DNA of 49,310 nt. It comes from Gnetum montanum (lineage: Eukaryota; Streptophyta; Gnetopsida; Gnetales; Gnetaceae). The stretch lies in assembly GCA_015680685.1 (NCBI GenBank), contig MNCI01037953.1, positions 1,951,568 to 2,000,877 of the forward strand. Reading direction: 5' to 3'. A program made the position numbers and the translations under genes. The stretch's first letter is position 1. Each line of letters opens with the position of its first letter. Shown here in pieces: positions 10,750 to 23,579 of this stretch. The notes under the pieces are model-generated. The model did no database searches and had not been told where the DNA came from. It saw nothing but the letters and a program-made list of their open reading frames with translations.

Positions 10750-11520
10750 CCAAAACTAAGGAGCTTAATTCTAGGGAAGTAAGTTTATGCTATTTTGAGT
10801 TAAGTTTGAAAGGACATTAGGTTCTAGAAGGTCCAACTACCAAGGTCCACGACCTTAAAACTTTTTTGTTGAACTCGACCATCTTCCTAAGATCCAAACT
10901 CATCATAGCATTTGACATCCAAGCTAAGAGCAATACCCTTCCACACCCTGCCTAAGATGCAAGACTATAGAAGGACTTCAAGTGGTTTGTCGTTGTGACA
11001 TGATAGAACACACCGACCTAGGGATGTATGAGTCCTAGGGCATCCCTCAACTCACTTGTACCCAAAGGTCTAAGGGTCTCAAGATCAGCATAGTCTCCTT
11101 TTCTATGCAAAACTTAAGCCCCATTGCCTATAGAGTTCTTTGAAAAACTCCATGCATCCTTCCCTGTCTAAGGTAGGCTCTCATAGGAACTTGCTCTTGG
11201 ATCTTGTGAAGCACCATAAGCCCCATTGCCTTGAACATTCGATAGGCCTATGATGAAATCCATGGTCATTGTAGCCCATGGGAATGGAGGGATTTCCAAA
11301 GGGAGTATAAGTCCACCAAGATGCTCCATAGAACCTTTGTCCTATTGACACACTAGACACTTCTAAACATAGGAAATTAGGTCTCAATACATCTTTGGCA
11401 AGAAGAAGGTTCTTTCAATTAGTACCAAGGGTCTTTGCTATCTAGGGTACCCAGCCCATTGTGTGTCTTGGCATTCTCGAATTATCTCCTTATGAAGGCT
11501 ATCCTAATTTGGGACACAAA
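10750..11520 (-). pseudogene. Integrase relic of element C
   Basis: Minus-strand pieces include PLEIPPFPWATMTMDFIIGLS, the region around the first catalytic Asp of Ty3/gypsy integrase (tMDFI), at about 11220-11310. The reading is broken by several stops and frame changes. I could not identify the second Asp, the Glu or a chromodomain before the LTR at 10682. Integrase would have inserted the cDNA. Position after RNase H gives the order PR-RT-RH-INT, typical of Ty3/gypsy. Confidence 0.6.
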
Positions 11521-11521
11521 T

Positions 11522-13167
11522 TTAGTTGTCATGGAACCAAAGCAATCCATTCCTTAATTTGAAATGTGGAGCTCGCCTAGTTTGTATCAACTTCATAAGA
11601 TCAATGACTTGAGGGTCCCTTTTTAAACCATCTTGAGTTTGAGCCAACAACACTTCATCACATTGAACATGTGAAGTTTGTGGCCCAATGATAGAAAAGA
11701 GTTGGGAGGTAGGCTGAGGACGACAACTCAACACATCCACCACCACATTCTCCTTATCGGGCAGGTCAATTGCAAATCAAACTCAAAAAGCATAGCTAAC
11801 CATCGTGCCTATTTGGGCCTCAGCTTCATTTGATTTAGCAGATAACTAGTGGCTAGATTATCAATCTTTACATGGACACAACTTCTTAGCAAGTAGTGCC
11901 TCCATGCTCTCAAGCAATGAACAATGGCAAATGTTTCTTTCTCATGGACCAACCATCTCTACTCAACTTGGTTCAAATTTTGAGACTCATAAGTGATAGG
12001 ATGACCTTCCTGTAGCAACATGCCACTAATTGCATCATCACTAGCATTAATATGGACCTCAAAAGATTTTGAGAAATTTGGCAATGCCAACACAAGATGG
12101 AAGGTTAAGGCCTCTTTGATTTTATCAAAGGCTTGTTGATAGTTTGAATCCCATTGCCATGGGACTTCTATATTTTGCAAATTTGTGAGGGGAGTAGCAA
12201 GACCTGAAATTTTTTTGATAAATCTAAGATAGAAGCTAGCTAACCCCATAAATTGTTGAACCTTATGAACATTAGTAGGAGTGGGCCATTGGCATACAAC
12301 CTCTACCTTTTTGGGATTTGGCTTAACTTGTCCATGCCCCACGAGATGTCCTACAAATTTTAGCTCCATACAACAAAATTCACATTTCTCTTTCTTAATG
12401 TATAACTAATTTGCTCGTAACTTCTCAAGGACTAACTACAAGTGAAGAGCATGTTCCTCCATGATCTAGCTATACACCAAGATATTATCAAGATAGATGA
12501 CCACAAACTTGTCAATGAATGGTCAAAATATCTCATTCATCAAGGTACAGAAGGTAGCTGGTGCATTGTAGAGCCCAAAGGAAATCACTGCCCACTTGTA
12601 TGATCCATATATAGTTACACATGCAGTTTTTTCCTCATCACCCTCTACAATGTGAACTTGATAGTACCCTTGGTGAAGGTCTGAAAAAATAGGCCTCTTA
12701 TTCTAGATACTTATCAAACAAGTTAGAAATGAGTGGTACTAGATACTTATTCTTGATGGTATGTTTATTCAACAACTTGTAGTCACAATAGAGACATAAC
12801 GTTTCATCCTCCTTGGTGACAAATAGAACTGGTTACCCATAAGGAGATTTCGAGGGATGAATGTACCCTTTGTACATCAGGCTCTTAATTTTTTTCTTCA
12901 ATTTTCTCAATTCTAGTCCCATTAATCAATATGGTCTTTGAATAGGTGGGTTAATACCTGGTTGCAATTCTATTTATGGTCTATGGCCCTCTGAGGCAGT
13001 AGACTTCTAGGTAACTTTTGTGGAATCACATCTTGAAAACTATTCAACACCTGTGATATGCATGGGTTAATGTTTGTTTGAGACCCACAAGCCTCAGAAG
13101 GATCTCCAATTTGCATAGCTAGTAGAAATTTTCTTGTGGGATCCTTGGCCAAATGTTTCATCACCAT
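11522..13167 (-). pseudogene. Reverse transcriptase-RNase H relic of element C
   Basis: From right to left: the RT entry block (VLNSFQDVIPQKLP...RAIDHK, 12970-13167), the catalytic loop read as YLDN near 12482-12493 where active enzymes have YLDD, and the thumb (GHLVGHGQVKPNPKKVEVV, 12300 region). Then come RNase H start (FEVHINASDDAISGMLLQ) and ETFAIVHCLRAWRHYL, ending VVDVLSCRP near 11740. Several stops separate these. Copying the element RNA to DNA would be impossible with the Asp-to-Asn change. Chromovirus-like sequence agrees with the tRNA-iMet primer site. Confidence 0.8.
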
Positions 13168-13339
13168 TGGAGATACAATCTAAGGGCTAGAGCCCTCATC
13201 CTTTCTGATCTATGCTTCATGAGTCTAAATTATGCAATGTGAGCTTTCATGTGAAATAAAGATCAAGTCTAGATATGGAGTAGTGAAGACTTTGGCCTTG
13301 CATAAGAACTCTTGCCCTAATATAACATTGAAGGAGTTC

Positions 13340-13600
13340 ATATCTAGAATTGAGAAATCAAGAGCTCCCTGCTATGAGTCCACTTGAACTAGAACATTAT
13401 GATACACCTCGATGCACTGAAGAGGTCTAAACTTTGTAAGTTTGCAAGAAGCTTGGATTGGTTCCATTTCTAGCTACAAGTCCCTTACCAAGGATGGGAT
13501 CATATAATTGTGGCTAGCACCATTATCAATGAGGGCACTTATCTATCTCAAGCTCATAGTGATTGGGACAAATTTGGCTTGATGTAAATTATCATGATTA
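13340..13600 (-). pseudogene. Aspartic protease relic of element C
   Basis: The stretch ALIDNGASHNYM corresponds to the active-site loop of gypsy proteases (D-S/T-G-A); here Ser/Thr is Asn. Further on, NVILGQEFL matches the conserved second-lobe motif (LG-x-x-F/W-L). It lies between gag and RT as expected. Stops break the frame. Confidence 0.65.
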
Positions 13601-13699
13601 GTAATTTGGGAACTTCCAACTCCTAACCTCTACATAATCATATCAGATAACTCCATCATAACAGCTAGTCTCCACTATTCTACAAGAAGTGCTTCCATC

Positions 13700-14531
13700 T
13701 GTAATATGAAGGCATGGGTCAAGGTGATACTCGAGAGCCATCAGTTACCTCCCTGCAGCCTATCCCTACCTACTTTTTATCCTTCTCAAGCTTAAAGGGC
13801 AATTTCTCGCAAGGTGATTTCCATGGCACAAGAAGCATTGAATTGGCCCCTTAAAGGGACCTCCTGAGAATTGTTTCTTCTTGGCCCCAGGTTTTCACTT
13901 GCTCCCTATATCTTTACATTTTTATTGGAAGCCTTGGTTTCTTGGAGGTCCACTCATTGGGTGACTACCTTGCTGAATTGATTTGAATGTGTTTCCACCT
14001 TTGATGAAACCTATATCTATTTTCTTTAAGAGTTGGAGGACGTGACATGCTTTCCCTTCTTAGGCTTACCCCTATCTGGCTTCATCCCCTTGTAGTCAAG
14101 AAAGGTACCAGCAACAATGATAGCCTTCATGAGTGTGTTAATGCCTCTTTGATGTAGTTCCATCTATGCCCATGGCTGCAACCCATTTACAAATTTGAAG
14201 AAGCAATCTCGATCTCCCATATTGGGAATTAGCAACATAAGCTCATGGAAGGTATTGATGTAATCTTCAAGCTTACCTGAATGTTTCAAGGACTTAAGCT
14301 TGGTTTTGGCTACCCACTCAAAGTTCCCTAGGTGGAACTATTTAATCAACACTACCTTGAATCTATTCCAAGTGTCTACCATTTTCGTAGTAGTACCCTT
14401 TTCTTGGGCATGAAGAAGGCTAAGCCACCATAGCTTAGCACTTCCTATGAGGTACTGAGATGCTATGGAGACCTTTTGGGTTGCAAGAACACCCCTAATA
14501 CTCATGTACATCTCCACATCATAAAGAAAGG
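13700..14531 (-). pseudogene. Gag, C-terminal part, element C (split by element B)
   Basis: Read leftward from 14531: FLYDVEMYM, SAKLWWLSL, TWNRFKVVL, then FHLGNFEWVAKTKLKSL and EDYINTFHELMLLIPNM, the classic retrotransposon gag core of chromovirus-like elements. The upstream half of this gag lies 9.8 kb away at 24373-24926, because element B inserted between them. A clear zinc knuckle is not visible. Confidence 0.75.
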
Positions 14532-15294
14532 TGATGAGTGGCAAGGTACCCCTACACTCAACCATACGAATATGAGCATTTCACGCACGATTCGGTCGAA
14601 CTCTAAGGACTAAGTACTTACACGCCTTAATGGAACACTTAGGGTTAATCAATCATTGTCTTCCCAAACTTACTTGAATTGTCATAGTTGTATGGTTAAG
14701 TAAGCTTGAGGTATATGATTTTTATAGCTTTTTGTCTTTTTATGTCTTTTGCTAATAAAGGAAAGGGAGAGAGAACTAAGTGACTAACTTACATTAACTA
14801 TTCGTTAACTAGTTTCTAAATGTTCCTAACACCAGTATCCATTCCCACTTTCCATACACATCTTGAACCAGTGCAACGCTGCTGAGATTACCAAACGCTA
14901 ATTGTCACTGGGTTACCAAGCACTACACGCATGCTCGAAGCGGTCGTACTGAGTGTATTTCACTAAGGGGGTTGAAGGTTGAGAAAGATATTAATTAACT
15001 AGGAAAGCATTAAATAATCATTAATTACTAATTAGCTTAATCTATATGCTGCAAGGTTTATCATAAAGTTTGTCTTTATTACTGTACATAAAATTGTGCT
15101 TAGGTACAAATCGCTAACTCCATAAAGATCCATTCACTTTATGACTCCTACTACGGGCACATAGAAATAATTCTAACTCTGGAATAAAAAAACTGCAAGA
15201 ATTTGGCTAAGGATCTCAGTCTAACTATGTGGAACCAAGGGCGCCGCCTCTTATTTATAGAAGATGAGGCAGGATGCGATATTGCGGCTCATCA
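14532..15294 (-). repeat. 3' LTR of Athila/Tat-like element B
   Basis: 763 bp, TGATGAGTGG to GGCTCATCA, closely matching 23580-24372. The left LTR lacks about 30 bases of U3 (the second GATATC block) that the right LTR has. Probable target duplication: aaagg (14527-14531) versus aaaga (24373-24377), one transition apart. TATA on the minus strand (TATAAATAA) at 15251-15259. Confidence 0.9.
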
Positions 15295-15305
15295 TACCCC
15301 CATGA
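15295..15305 (-). other. Polypurine tract of element B
   Basis: The minus strand reads GTCATGGGGGTA directly before the LTR start TGATGAGCC. The same tract is at 48701 in the right-edge element, and a decayed form is at 43524-43534 in D. It is the plus-strand primer site for reverse transcription. Confidence 0.75.
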
Positions 15306-17284
15306 CTGAATGAAAACTCATCCTCAAGTTCCTTACAAAATATTGGAAAGGTATGGGATTATTGACTTGAATGACAACTAATGGTGAATGGGATGACATG
15401 TAAACGGATCAATCATTACAATACATGACAATATTAGTATTCATAACTACAAGAATGGACACTATACATAATTGACATCTAGCCTTATTTGGCAACTGAG
15501 AGAGAAGAGAGAGAGAGAAAAGAAGAAGACATGTTGCTGCCGATGCCAAGATTACGCCTTCCATTGTCCATCTATAATTGTGCCATCAGTCTTATTCCTT
15601 ACACAACTGTCCCAACACCAGTCCATCCTAAGTGTTTCTTCCAGATCCAGTCCATTGCTGTATGATTACCATCTGCACACACAACACAATCACATATGAG
15701 CAAGGATAAGTAAATCATAATACAGTTGATACCTTGCCTCGGTGTAAGGTCCATTGGTTGAGTTGTGATATGGCTAATACAAATTCTAGAGATATAACAC
15801 TGGTGACTACCCAAGGTGTAGGGGCTAGGAAAATTGAAAAAATTGGACTAGGGCCCCCATGACTAAGAGTGATCCTTCGGTAGTGATAGAATGGAAAAAT
15901 ATAAGGAATAAGAAAGATGGAGAAAAAGAAACAATGAAAATGCTAATAAAATGGATGTCAGAGATGGGAATGAACAAAAAAAATGTTGATTGTAGCAATG
16001 TTTAAGGAAAAGAAGTTAACTGGTGCACCTAATAAGAATGCCAGTGGGTCCTCCCCAAAGCAAGCTCATGCCCTTGATGCCTTTACAATCCCACATTCAA
16101 AGAGTCTGTAGGCTCTGAAAATGTCATTTGGAAGCAAGAGTTAAAGTCTTAACCACAAGAATTCACCAAAAAGAAAACAATGCATCAACCAAAATATAGA
16201 CTACTAATACAACCGACAATGAGGTGGAAAATGGAGAAAGAATGATGAGGAGAAGAGAATGGAATGGAGTCCCAAGAACAAGGTAGTGTATAGCCCCTTG
16301 TGTATGTATGGTTAATGTGACTGAGTAGATCTCATTCCAAATCTAGCCTCAAACAATTCACATCTAGCAACTTTGCATTAATACACTTGGCCAATCCATC
16401 CACTTGAAGTAACAAGAATGCTTCTGCCAAAGAGTCACCACCATTCCAAGAAAACGAGAAAGGGGAAAGTAGGAAGCAAGAGAGGGCCTTAGTTAGAGGG
16501 AACGTGTTTGTTTAGTTCCATAACCAATGCTTGTAGCTTAAATAATTATTTTGTCTAAGGGGTGTGCTTTGAATTCTCACAGTTTTTGTGTTTTTTTTTT
16601 TGCATGAGAACCACACCATGCAAAGACTTATTTTATTGGCTCAACTTCCCAATAATGGAGCAATGTTGGAATGGTAAGGAAAACTCAAGAAGAAAACATC
16701 CAAGCACCTAAGAGAATAGCCAGCAAAAATGCATCAAATCCTCTTGAAGTCACACCCTTTTTAGTCCTTGAGTCCTTAGTTTGAGAAATGTCTAATCACC
16801 AATTTGTTAATAGTTTTATTATTAAAGAAAGGGACTATACAGTTCCAAGCTAAGAGAGACCATAGAAATTCATGGATGCATGGATGACATGGACTCATTG
16901 CCTGTTATATCAAAAGAACCATACCTTAGTATCAACATTATAACTCAAAGGTAAAAACCAAACATTAGCAATCAATAGAATGCAGTTCATACCACCATCA
17001 GGAGCACTTATTAGGTGACAAATCTAACAAAACAAAAACAACAAACAAAAACAAAACAAGAACAAAAAAAAAACAATCACACAAAGAAATGAAAAAGTAT
17101 CAACGATGTTGCAAAACAAAAACAAGAAAAGTTAAAGAAATTTGTAAAAAAAAAAATGTGTAAAACAAAAACTTAAAAAGGAATTGAGGACCTCGAATAG
17201 TTAGCAGAGGTGGCCGTCTCTCCCATGACTGAGTTGGAAGGAGGAGATCCGAAAGAGTGAGCAGGGTCGTCTCTTCTTAGAGGT
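15306..17284 (-). other. Long 3' non-coding region of element B
   Basis: About 2 kb between the pol stop and the polypurine tract with no recognisable ORF. It contains a GA-rich run (15497-15535) and A-rich low-complexity sequence (17015-17170, aaaacaaaaacaa type). The part next to the LTR is clearly homologous to 48701-49310. Athila-group elements often carry an extra ORF here; I see no convincing remnant. Confidence 0.6.
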
Positions 17285-18560
17285 ATTATGTGCACTGACT
17301 GTTCTAAATTCATGGAAGGGTTTGGTCTATTGCACATTGACTAGAAATCTCTTATCAGGGCTCTCAGGTTTGTATATGGTCATGGCCCCTAAAGGAAAGG
17401 TTGTATGAATAATGTAAGGTCCTTTCCATAGTGTTTGAAATTTTGTGCATTGTGGCACATGTGTGGGGCTCTAATAGAGAACCTTATCTTCTAGTTGATA
17501 CTTAACCTTTCAAATCTTCAAGTTATGACGTTGCTTGTTATATGCCTTGTGCGACTCATTTGATGATAGGGCAGCTAATCGGTTTTTGTCTAGCACATTT
17601 AAAGTTGCCAACCTTTGTTTTTGTGCTAGATCAAGATTGAGGTGGAGGTCATAAGCCATGGATAGTGTATGGAGCTCGATTTAAATTGAAAGCATTGGAA
17701 GCTTTCCATGCACTAACTCATAGGGAGAGTAGCTGATAGGGAGTTTCCAGGTGGAGCAGTATGCCCAAAGAGCATCATTTAGTTTAGTGCTCCAATCTCA
17801 CCTATAGTTGCTAATTGTTCTAGTTAATATTTTAGTGATCTCCCTATTGGTGAACTTAGCTTGTCTATTAGCTTGGGGGTGATAAGTTGTAGTTAATTTA
17901 TGTTCAACCCCTAAGTGTTGCATTAACTTCCGAAAAGTTGCACCTATGAGGTGTGTTCCATTATCCGAAATAAGTGCACATGGCACACCAAACCTATTTA
18001 TGATTTTTTGTTGCACAAATCATGTAGCTGTAGATGATGTGTAGTCTGTAATAGCAACTGCTTCAGCCCATTTCATTAGATAGTCTACGAAAACTATGAT
18101 GTAAGCTTTTCCATTGGACATTGGTGTAATGGGCCCCATAAAGTCTATTCCCCAAATGTCGAAGGGTTCTTAAGGTTGAATCCATTGTTGTAGATCCTCC
18201 ATTCTAGTAGTCATTCCCCCATCATGTTGGTTGCGCTTACAAGATCAGACAAATTGATGGGCATCTCGAAATAATGTTGGCTAGTAATATCCTGCAAGCA
18301 AGATCTTAATAGTCGTTTGTCTCCCCACATAGTGACCCCCATAAGGGCCCTCATGAGCATCTTGGAGAACTCTCAGTTGGTCTACCTTGGGCATGCACCA
18401 TCAAACCAAGCCATTAGGACATACTTTGTAAAGTTGTCCATTGATCTCCATGAAGTACTTAGCTCTATGAAGAAATTGTTGTTTCTTCCTAAAGTCTAGC
18501 TCCTGTGGTGTTTGTTGAGTAAGAAGATAGGTGAGAATGCTACTATACCAGTATGTTTCT
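17285..18560 (-). pseudogene. Integrase of element B, catalytic Glu replaced by Lys
   Basis: Right to left: the His-His part of the zinc domain (HEGPYGGHYVGRQTTI, GYYWPTLFRDA) is intact, but a Cys is lost (SCKRNQ) and a stop is present. The first catalytic Asp is in [11 protein letters not shown], the second in SDNGTHLIGATFRKL. The third acidic residue, after YHPQANRQA, is Lys (codon at 17855-17857) where the family has Glu, a single G-to-A change. The C-terminal domain ends with WKGPYIIHTTFPLGAMTIY and TKPFHEF near 17290. Strand transfer would be abolished. Confidence 0.85.
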
Positions 18561-18599
18561 ATGGGTTGGTTATTCACTACATCGGTAAAGAGGAATTCA

Positions 18600-20104
18600 T
18601 TAGGAAAATGATCAGGATCCTCTTTGCTGTCCTAGCACAACCAAGATAAATGATCTACAACTACGTTCTTGGTGCCTTTTCAATTGATCATCGTTAGATC
18701 AAACTCCTGTAGGATTACCAGTCATCATATAATATGAGGGCTAACCATCAACTTGTTCATGAGGAACCAGATTGCACTATGATGCATGTGGATGAATACT
18801 TTGTAGCCTAACACATAGTGCCTAAACTTATCTAGTGCAAACACTATAGCCATTAATTCTTTCTTTGTAGTTGTGTAGTTAAGTTGTGCATTGACGATAC
18901 TTCTACTTGCACAATGGATGTAGTAAGGGCATTTTTGGTCATCTAACTATGTAAGTATAGCTCCTAAAGCATAATTAGATGCATCAGTCATTATGTGGAA
19001 TGGTTTGGACTAGTCAGGAGCTTGTAGAATGGGAGTTTCTACAAGCTTTTGTTTCAGATTTTGGAATGCTCGTTCACATTCCTTGGTCCACTCAAAAGGT
19101 ATGTCTTTCTTTGTTAGTTCTACCAACGGTTTGGAAATCTTGGAGAAGTTCTCAATGAATCTCCTATAATAGCTAGTGTGTCCAAGGAATGACCAAATGT
19201 CTTTGATAGTTTCCAGTTGACGGGTGATTCCTTGGATGACCATAACTTTATCTGGGTCTACCTCTATTCCTGAATGTGAAACCTTATGCCCAAGTACTAT
19301 GCCTTCTTGGACCATTAAATGGCTTTTCTGCTAGTTGAGCCTTAAGTTGGTTTCTACGCATCTTTTCAACACTTGCTCTAATCGGTCCAGGGCTTAATCA
19401 AAACTTGTTCCATAGGTGGAGAAGTCATCTATAAAGACTTCCACAAAGTTCCCTATCTATTGTTAGAATATGCTTAGAACTAGGCGTTGAAACATGACAG
19501 GAGCATTACACAAGCCAAACGACATTTATTTATATGCAAACATTCCCCAAGGACTGGTGAATGTTGTCTTGGCTTGGTCTTCTGGGGCTATCTGTATTTG
19601 GTTGTATCCACTATAGCCATCTAGAAAACTATAATAGCGATGCCTTGCTATGGTGTCTAAGACTTGGTCAACGAATGACAATGGAAAGTGATCCTTAAAT
19701 GTTGCCATGTTCAGCAACCTAAAATCTATGCACATCCTCCATTTGCCTCCCTTTTTCAACATGATCACTAGAGGGCTAACCCATTCACTATTAGCAATGG
19801 GATATATGAACCCAGCCTTAAGAAGTTGTTCTATTTCTTTTTTTACTACTTGCTTCAATTTTGGGTTCAATTGCCTCTGCGGTTGTTTTCGAGGTTTCAT
19901 GGAGTGGTTAGTGTAAATCCTATGCTGGCATATCCTAGGATCTATTCTAGTTAATTCAGGGTATGACCAAGCAAAGGCTTTTGACCACTTGTTTATCACT
20001 TTTAGTAGACTTCCTTTTTGTTTGGAAGCAAGTCTTGCATTGATGATTACCAGTTTTCCATTTTTGAGGATCATATATTCTAGAATAATGGGCAATGGTT
20101 TCAA
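18600..20104 (-). pseudogene. Reverse transcriptase-RNase H of element B
   Basis: The RT N-terminus (DPRICQHRIYTN, PRKQPQRQLNPKLKQVVKKE, WVSPLVIMLKKGGKWRMCID, FLDGYSGYNQIQIAPEDQAK) is open from 20104 to 19526 and is the most intact coding block of the element. The catalytic FIDD is present at about 19424-19435. The thumb is at 19010-19315 (GIEVDPDKVMVIQ, FLGHTSYYRRFIENFSKI). RNase H follows with MTDASNYALGAIL and KELMAIVFALDKFRHYVLG. A few stops occur between blocks (near 19340-19460 and after 18960). The 'ICQHRI' and 'RQPQRxLNP' wording is typical of the Athila/Tat branch of Ty3/gypsy. Confidence 0.9.
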
Positions 20105-20335
20105 TTCTAGGGGCTCTTACTTGAATTTTTTAGAAATTTCTAACTTCCTCCAGTTGATGTTTTCAAGGTTAAGGTTTGGAAGTTGGTAGCGGACTTGCTC
20201 TAGTGCATCTATGCTTTCAATATAAGCGCAAGTTATTCCCTCAGTTAGTTCCATGCACGGTAGTGAGTTGCTCTCTTAATCAGTTATTAGCCACTGGGTG
20301 TCTTCTTATCATGTGGCTACTGCATACAGGCACTT

Positions 20336-21040
20336 CTATATATTAATGTCTTGTGCACACTTGTTGTATGCAGGTAGTGCTAAACTTTGCACAAACCATG
20401 ATCTCTGCACGCAATTGAACCCTATATCACTGCATGCGATGCATGGAACCTTCTTCTTCTTGATCTTTCCAAAAGTGTTCTCCTTAGATATTTCAAGGGA
20501 AAGATCATGGATTCCTAGGTGTGCATCTATAGTACTTAGCCATGCCCTTCCCATTATTACTGGGAAGTCCCCTTTATAGTTATTCACTTGTATCACTAGG
20601 AAATCAGCTGGGTACAACCACCCACACACAGTGGTGATGATGTCCTCCACTAGTCCCAAGGGAACAGTGATGGATTGGTCGGCCAGCTCTAGGAAAATAT
20701 TGCTATTTCTTAATGGAGGTAGGTTCCAAGATTTGTACATTTCTTGTGATATTAAGTTGACTCTAGAACCCGAGTCCAAAAGAGCTTTGCATGGCTCATT
20801 CACAGTGATTTGAAGATAGATTAAATGGCTTCCAAGATCATAGAATTTCCTAGGAAGGTGGCCAACCTTGATCCAGTCAATTATGACATGTGTTAACATA
20901 ACCGTATGCGTTGAGCTTGGTGTTCGGTTTGAAGGGAGCTCTAAAACCTTGTTTGATGAGAAGGCATTCAGAGGTTCAACCGCTTGTGGTTGTAAGGGCT
21001 TGGTTGGACTATTGGCCCTAAAGAAAGGTCTTTTCTTCAT
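20336..21040 (-). pseudogene. Aspartic protease domain of element B
   Basis: Open for 234 codons. The active site is intact (KALLDSGSRVNLISQEMY) and the second-lobe motif GDFPVIMGRAWLSTIDAH is present, as in gypsy retropepsins. It would process gag-pol. It lies between gag and RT with stops on both sides. The basic KKRPFF start is a convenient ATG, not a proven start, since the protease is normally made as part of the polyprotein. Confidence 0.8.
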
Positions 21041-21385
21041 ACGGTTGTCAGAACCAACAATGGGTTGAGGATTTATAGCCTTTGCGGCATTGTGTTACTG
21101 TGGTTGAGTAGGGAGTTCCCCTTGCATTGCTGGAGTAGGTGGTAATGGAGCTATTGGTGTGAGAGCTGCAAATGGATTTGAAGGATGGTATGTTTGTGGG
21201 TTATCTTCCCTAGGAGAAGGAGTTCTATAATACTCATGAGCTTGGTAGTGATGTGGTGGTGTAATGTGACTAACAAAGTCACGTGGAGAGATTGGATGCT
21301 GTATGTAGTAGCCATATGGGTCAGGTTGCTGGTAGGGGTATTGGTGCCTTGGTGGTGGCATTCCCCATGACTGTGGGTATTGCCA

Positions 21386-23435
21386 CTATTGATGTTGCTC
21401 AATGGGTTGTGGTGGAGTTAGACTTGAATAATATGTTGAAGGTTGGTGGAACTGCCTTGGGTTACCTTGGGGATAAGGTAACCGTCGAGCCATTTGCCAT
21501 TTGTTTAGTCGTGGGTTGAGTGCATACATCCCAGACTCTTGTAGATGTGAGATCATTGGGCAACATCCCTTAGGATGGTCATATTGGCATATCTTGCATC
21601 CACCATCATTATCTATGTCTGAATCTACAACCTCTTCTGTGATGGCCATTTTACCCTTACCTTTGTTACGTGCATTCTCCACTTCTCTCTTTTTCTTTTT
21701 GTCATGGTCACTACCTTGCTCCCTAGACTCCTCTACAATTTTAAGAACAGTTTTAAACCTACTATCCAGGGAGTCCCACATTTGGTCTACCTTTTCCAAT
21801 ACTTCTGTTGTTAACTTTTGGAGAGGAAAATTTTTCCTATTCACCATCTCTTCGAGTGGTGACTCTTCTTCCTCCTCACAAATATCACTCCTCTTTTTTG
21901 GAGGGAAGGATCTCGGTTGTTTTCTTCTGCACTTGCTCTCTTTCATAGCTCACCTTCTTCTTTGGCTACTTTCTCAAGAAATCTATGAATTTGATGAGAC
22001 CTAAGCTCTGATAACCTTCCTTAGGCATACATCCCAAGGGTTCTTCTTGTTTCATGCCTAAGTCCATCCATGAGATGGCGTAGTTGATCCTGCTGTGAAT
22101 AACCATGGCTAGGGCAACGATGTAACAGTGCATAATAGTGGCCCATGGTAGCATCCAAGGGTTCATGATTTCCTTGCTTCCATCCTTGGATTTGCTTTCG
22201 TAGGTTAGACACTTGGGAGTAGGTTTGGTACTTATCATTGAACATTTGTAACATTGTACTCCACCTTCGAATGGATTCTAGTTCTAAGAATCGGTACTAG
22301 CTTTCAGCTTCTTTCACTAATGTCCTTGTAACAACTTCAGTTTTTTCCATTCATTTTCTATGTTTTGCAAGGCACATGCATCATGGAATGCTTGTAAATG
22401 ATTTTGAGGATTAGTGTTGTATCCCCCTTCAAATCATGGGATGTTGTTCATGTCTAGCCTCTTGATCCTACTATCCTTTTGGTGCCTTTTTGGAACTCTT
22501 ACAGCCTCCATTATATCTAGCATGCTTCTAGTTGTGAGTAGGGGTTCTTCGTGATCATCTTGTTCATAGCATCTATGGTGTCTAAGCGGTTCCCTACTCT
22601 CCCTTCTTTTATGCCTTGATTCTTTAGAATGCCCTCATCCTCATTCTTGACTGTCTCATTGATGTTTTTCACTTTGTTTTCCCTTATCCTCACGATTGGT
22701 TTCCCTATGATTGCATCCGAACACTGAAGGAGAGGGTGAAGGTGATGATGAAGGTGAAGAAGAAGGAGAACCATCATCATGACGATTTTTTCTACCTTCT
22801 CTTCGGTGGTCTTAGCCTCAATCGTGATCCCAAGTAGAACTTCTGCCCTTATTGTGTGTTTGTGTTCCTTCTTTGAACACTTCGTGTTCGTGCGTATTAG
22901 AACTAGGGTTGTGAATAGTGGAGTGAAGGTTATGATACATCACCTCCTCACCAATGTTAGGAGGAGGAACATCATTTACTGGGGAACCTATTGGAGCAGG
23001 TTCACCATCCTCAATTTCACTCAAAACGTGCAGAGCGTTATGGTGCCATTTACCCTTCAAGGATGTATGGTATCTCTCCTATCACAAGTCCCTTTGACAT
23101 TGCGCTTCTGTGGGATGATAGTCCCTTGTGTCATGATTGGATGCAATGTATTCTACGTATAAAAGTGACATGCCTATTTGTGTGAGAGCACGAAGGAGCA
23201 TGTTGGGGACTGATTGGTCTGGAGGAAACACTATGTTACCCTCCAAGTCTCTCCAACGCAGTTGTTCATCTTGGTGGAGAATAAAGGTAAAATCAAGTAC
23301 ATACTCATTGGGATGAGTATATACCACACAAAACTGTTGAGGAACTGGTAGATCTTGGTTACATGTATTATGCCACTGACTGCCTCTTATGTTAGTCCTA
23401 GGCGGTGAAGTGCTCTTATGCGAAGAAGAAGACAT
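21386..23435 (-). pseudogene. Gag of element B with a short zinc knuckle
   Basis: Starts at MSSSSHKSTSPPR (23435), close behind the primer site. The capsid core near 22021-22254 (KYQTYSQVSNLRKQIQGWK, NHEPLDATMGHYYALLHRC, GYSQQDQLRHLMDGLRHE) aligns with element D gag. The 21386-21946 block is highly charged (EEEEESPLEE, KKKKREVE) and carries CKICQYDHPKGC, a Cys-x2-Cys-x3-His-x3-Cys knuckle shorter than the usual spacing. A Pro/Tyr/His/Gln-rich tail follows (21095-21361). Stops and frameshifts interrupt the gene, mainly between 22254 and 23082. Confidence 0.8.
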
Positions 23436-23560
23436 TTTTTCTTGTTCGATGTGCAATGTACCGTTGTCTTGTCTTCCTTTGATTAACCCTAAAGGTTTGT
23501 TCTAACATTCCAATGATATGAATGAGTTCCTATGTTCTACGTAGCATACAAATAACTAAG

Positions 23561-23578
23561 TCCCCGTCAACGGTGCCA
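23561..23578 (-). other. Primer binding site, tRNA-Asp, element B
   Basis: The minus strand reads TGGCACCGTTGACGGGGA, two differences from the tRNA-Asp 3' complement, one base inside the LTR. Confidence 0.9.
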
Positions 23579-23579
23579 A

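Noticed and set aside
15472-15814. Extra ORF (env-like) in the 3' region of element B
   Set aside because: Short frames on both strands, no signal or membrane segment, and the homologous right-edge region does not conserve them.
17285-21040. Plant pararetrovirus (caulimovirid) origin for the RT block
   Set aside because: Integrase, tRNA-Asp primer site and paired LTRs are present, and no movement protein; this is Ty3/gypsy.
21501-22004. Plus-strand open frame of 167 codons
   Set aside because: It is the antisense shadow of the charged region of element B gag.
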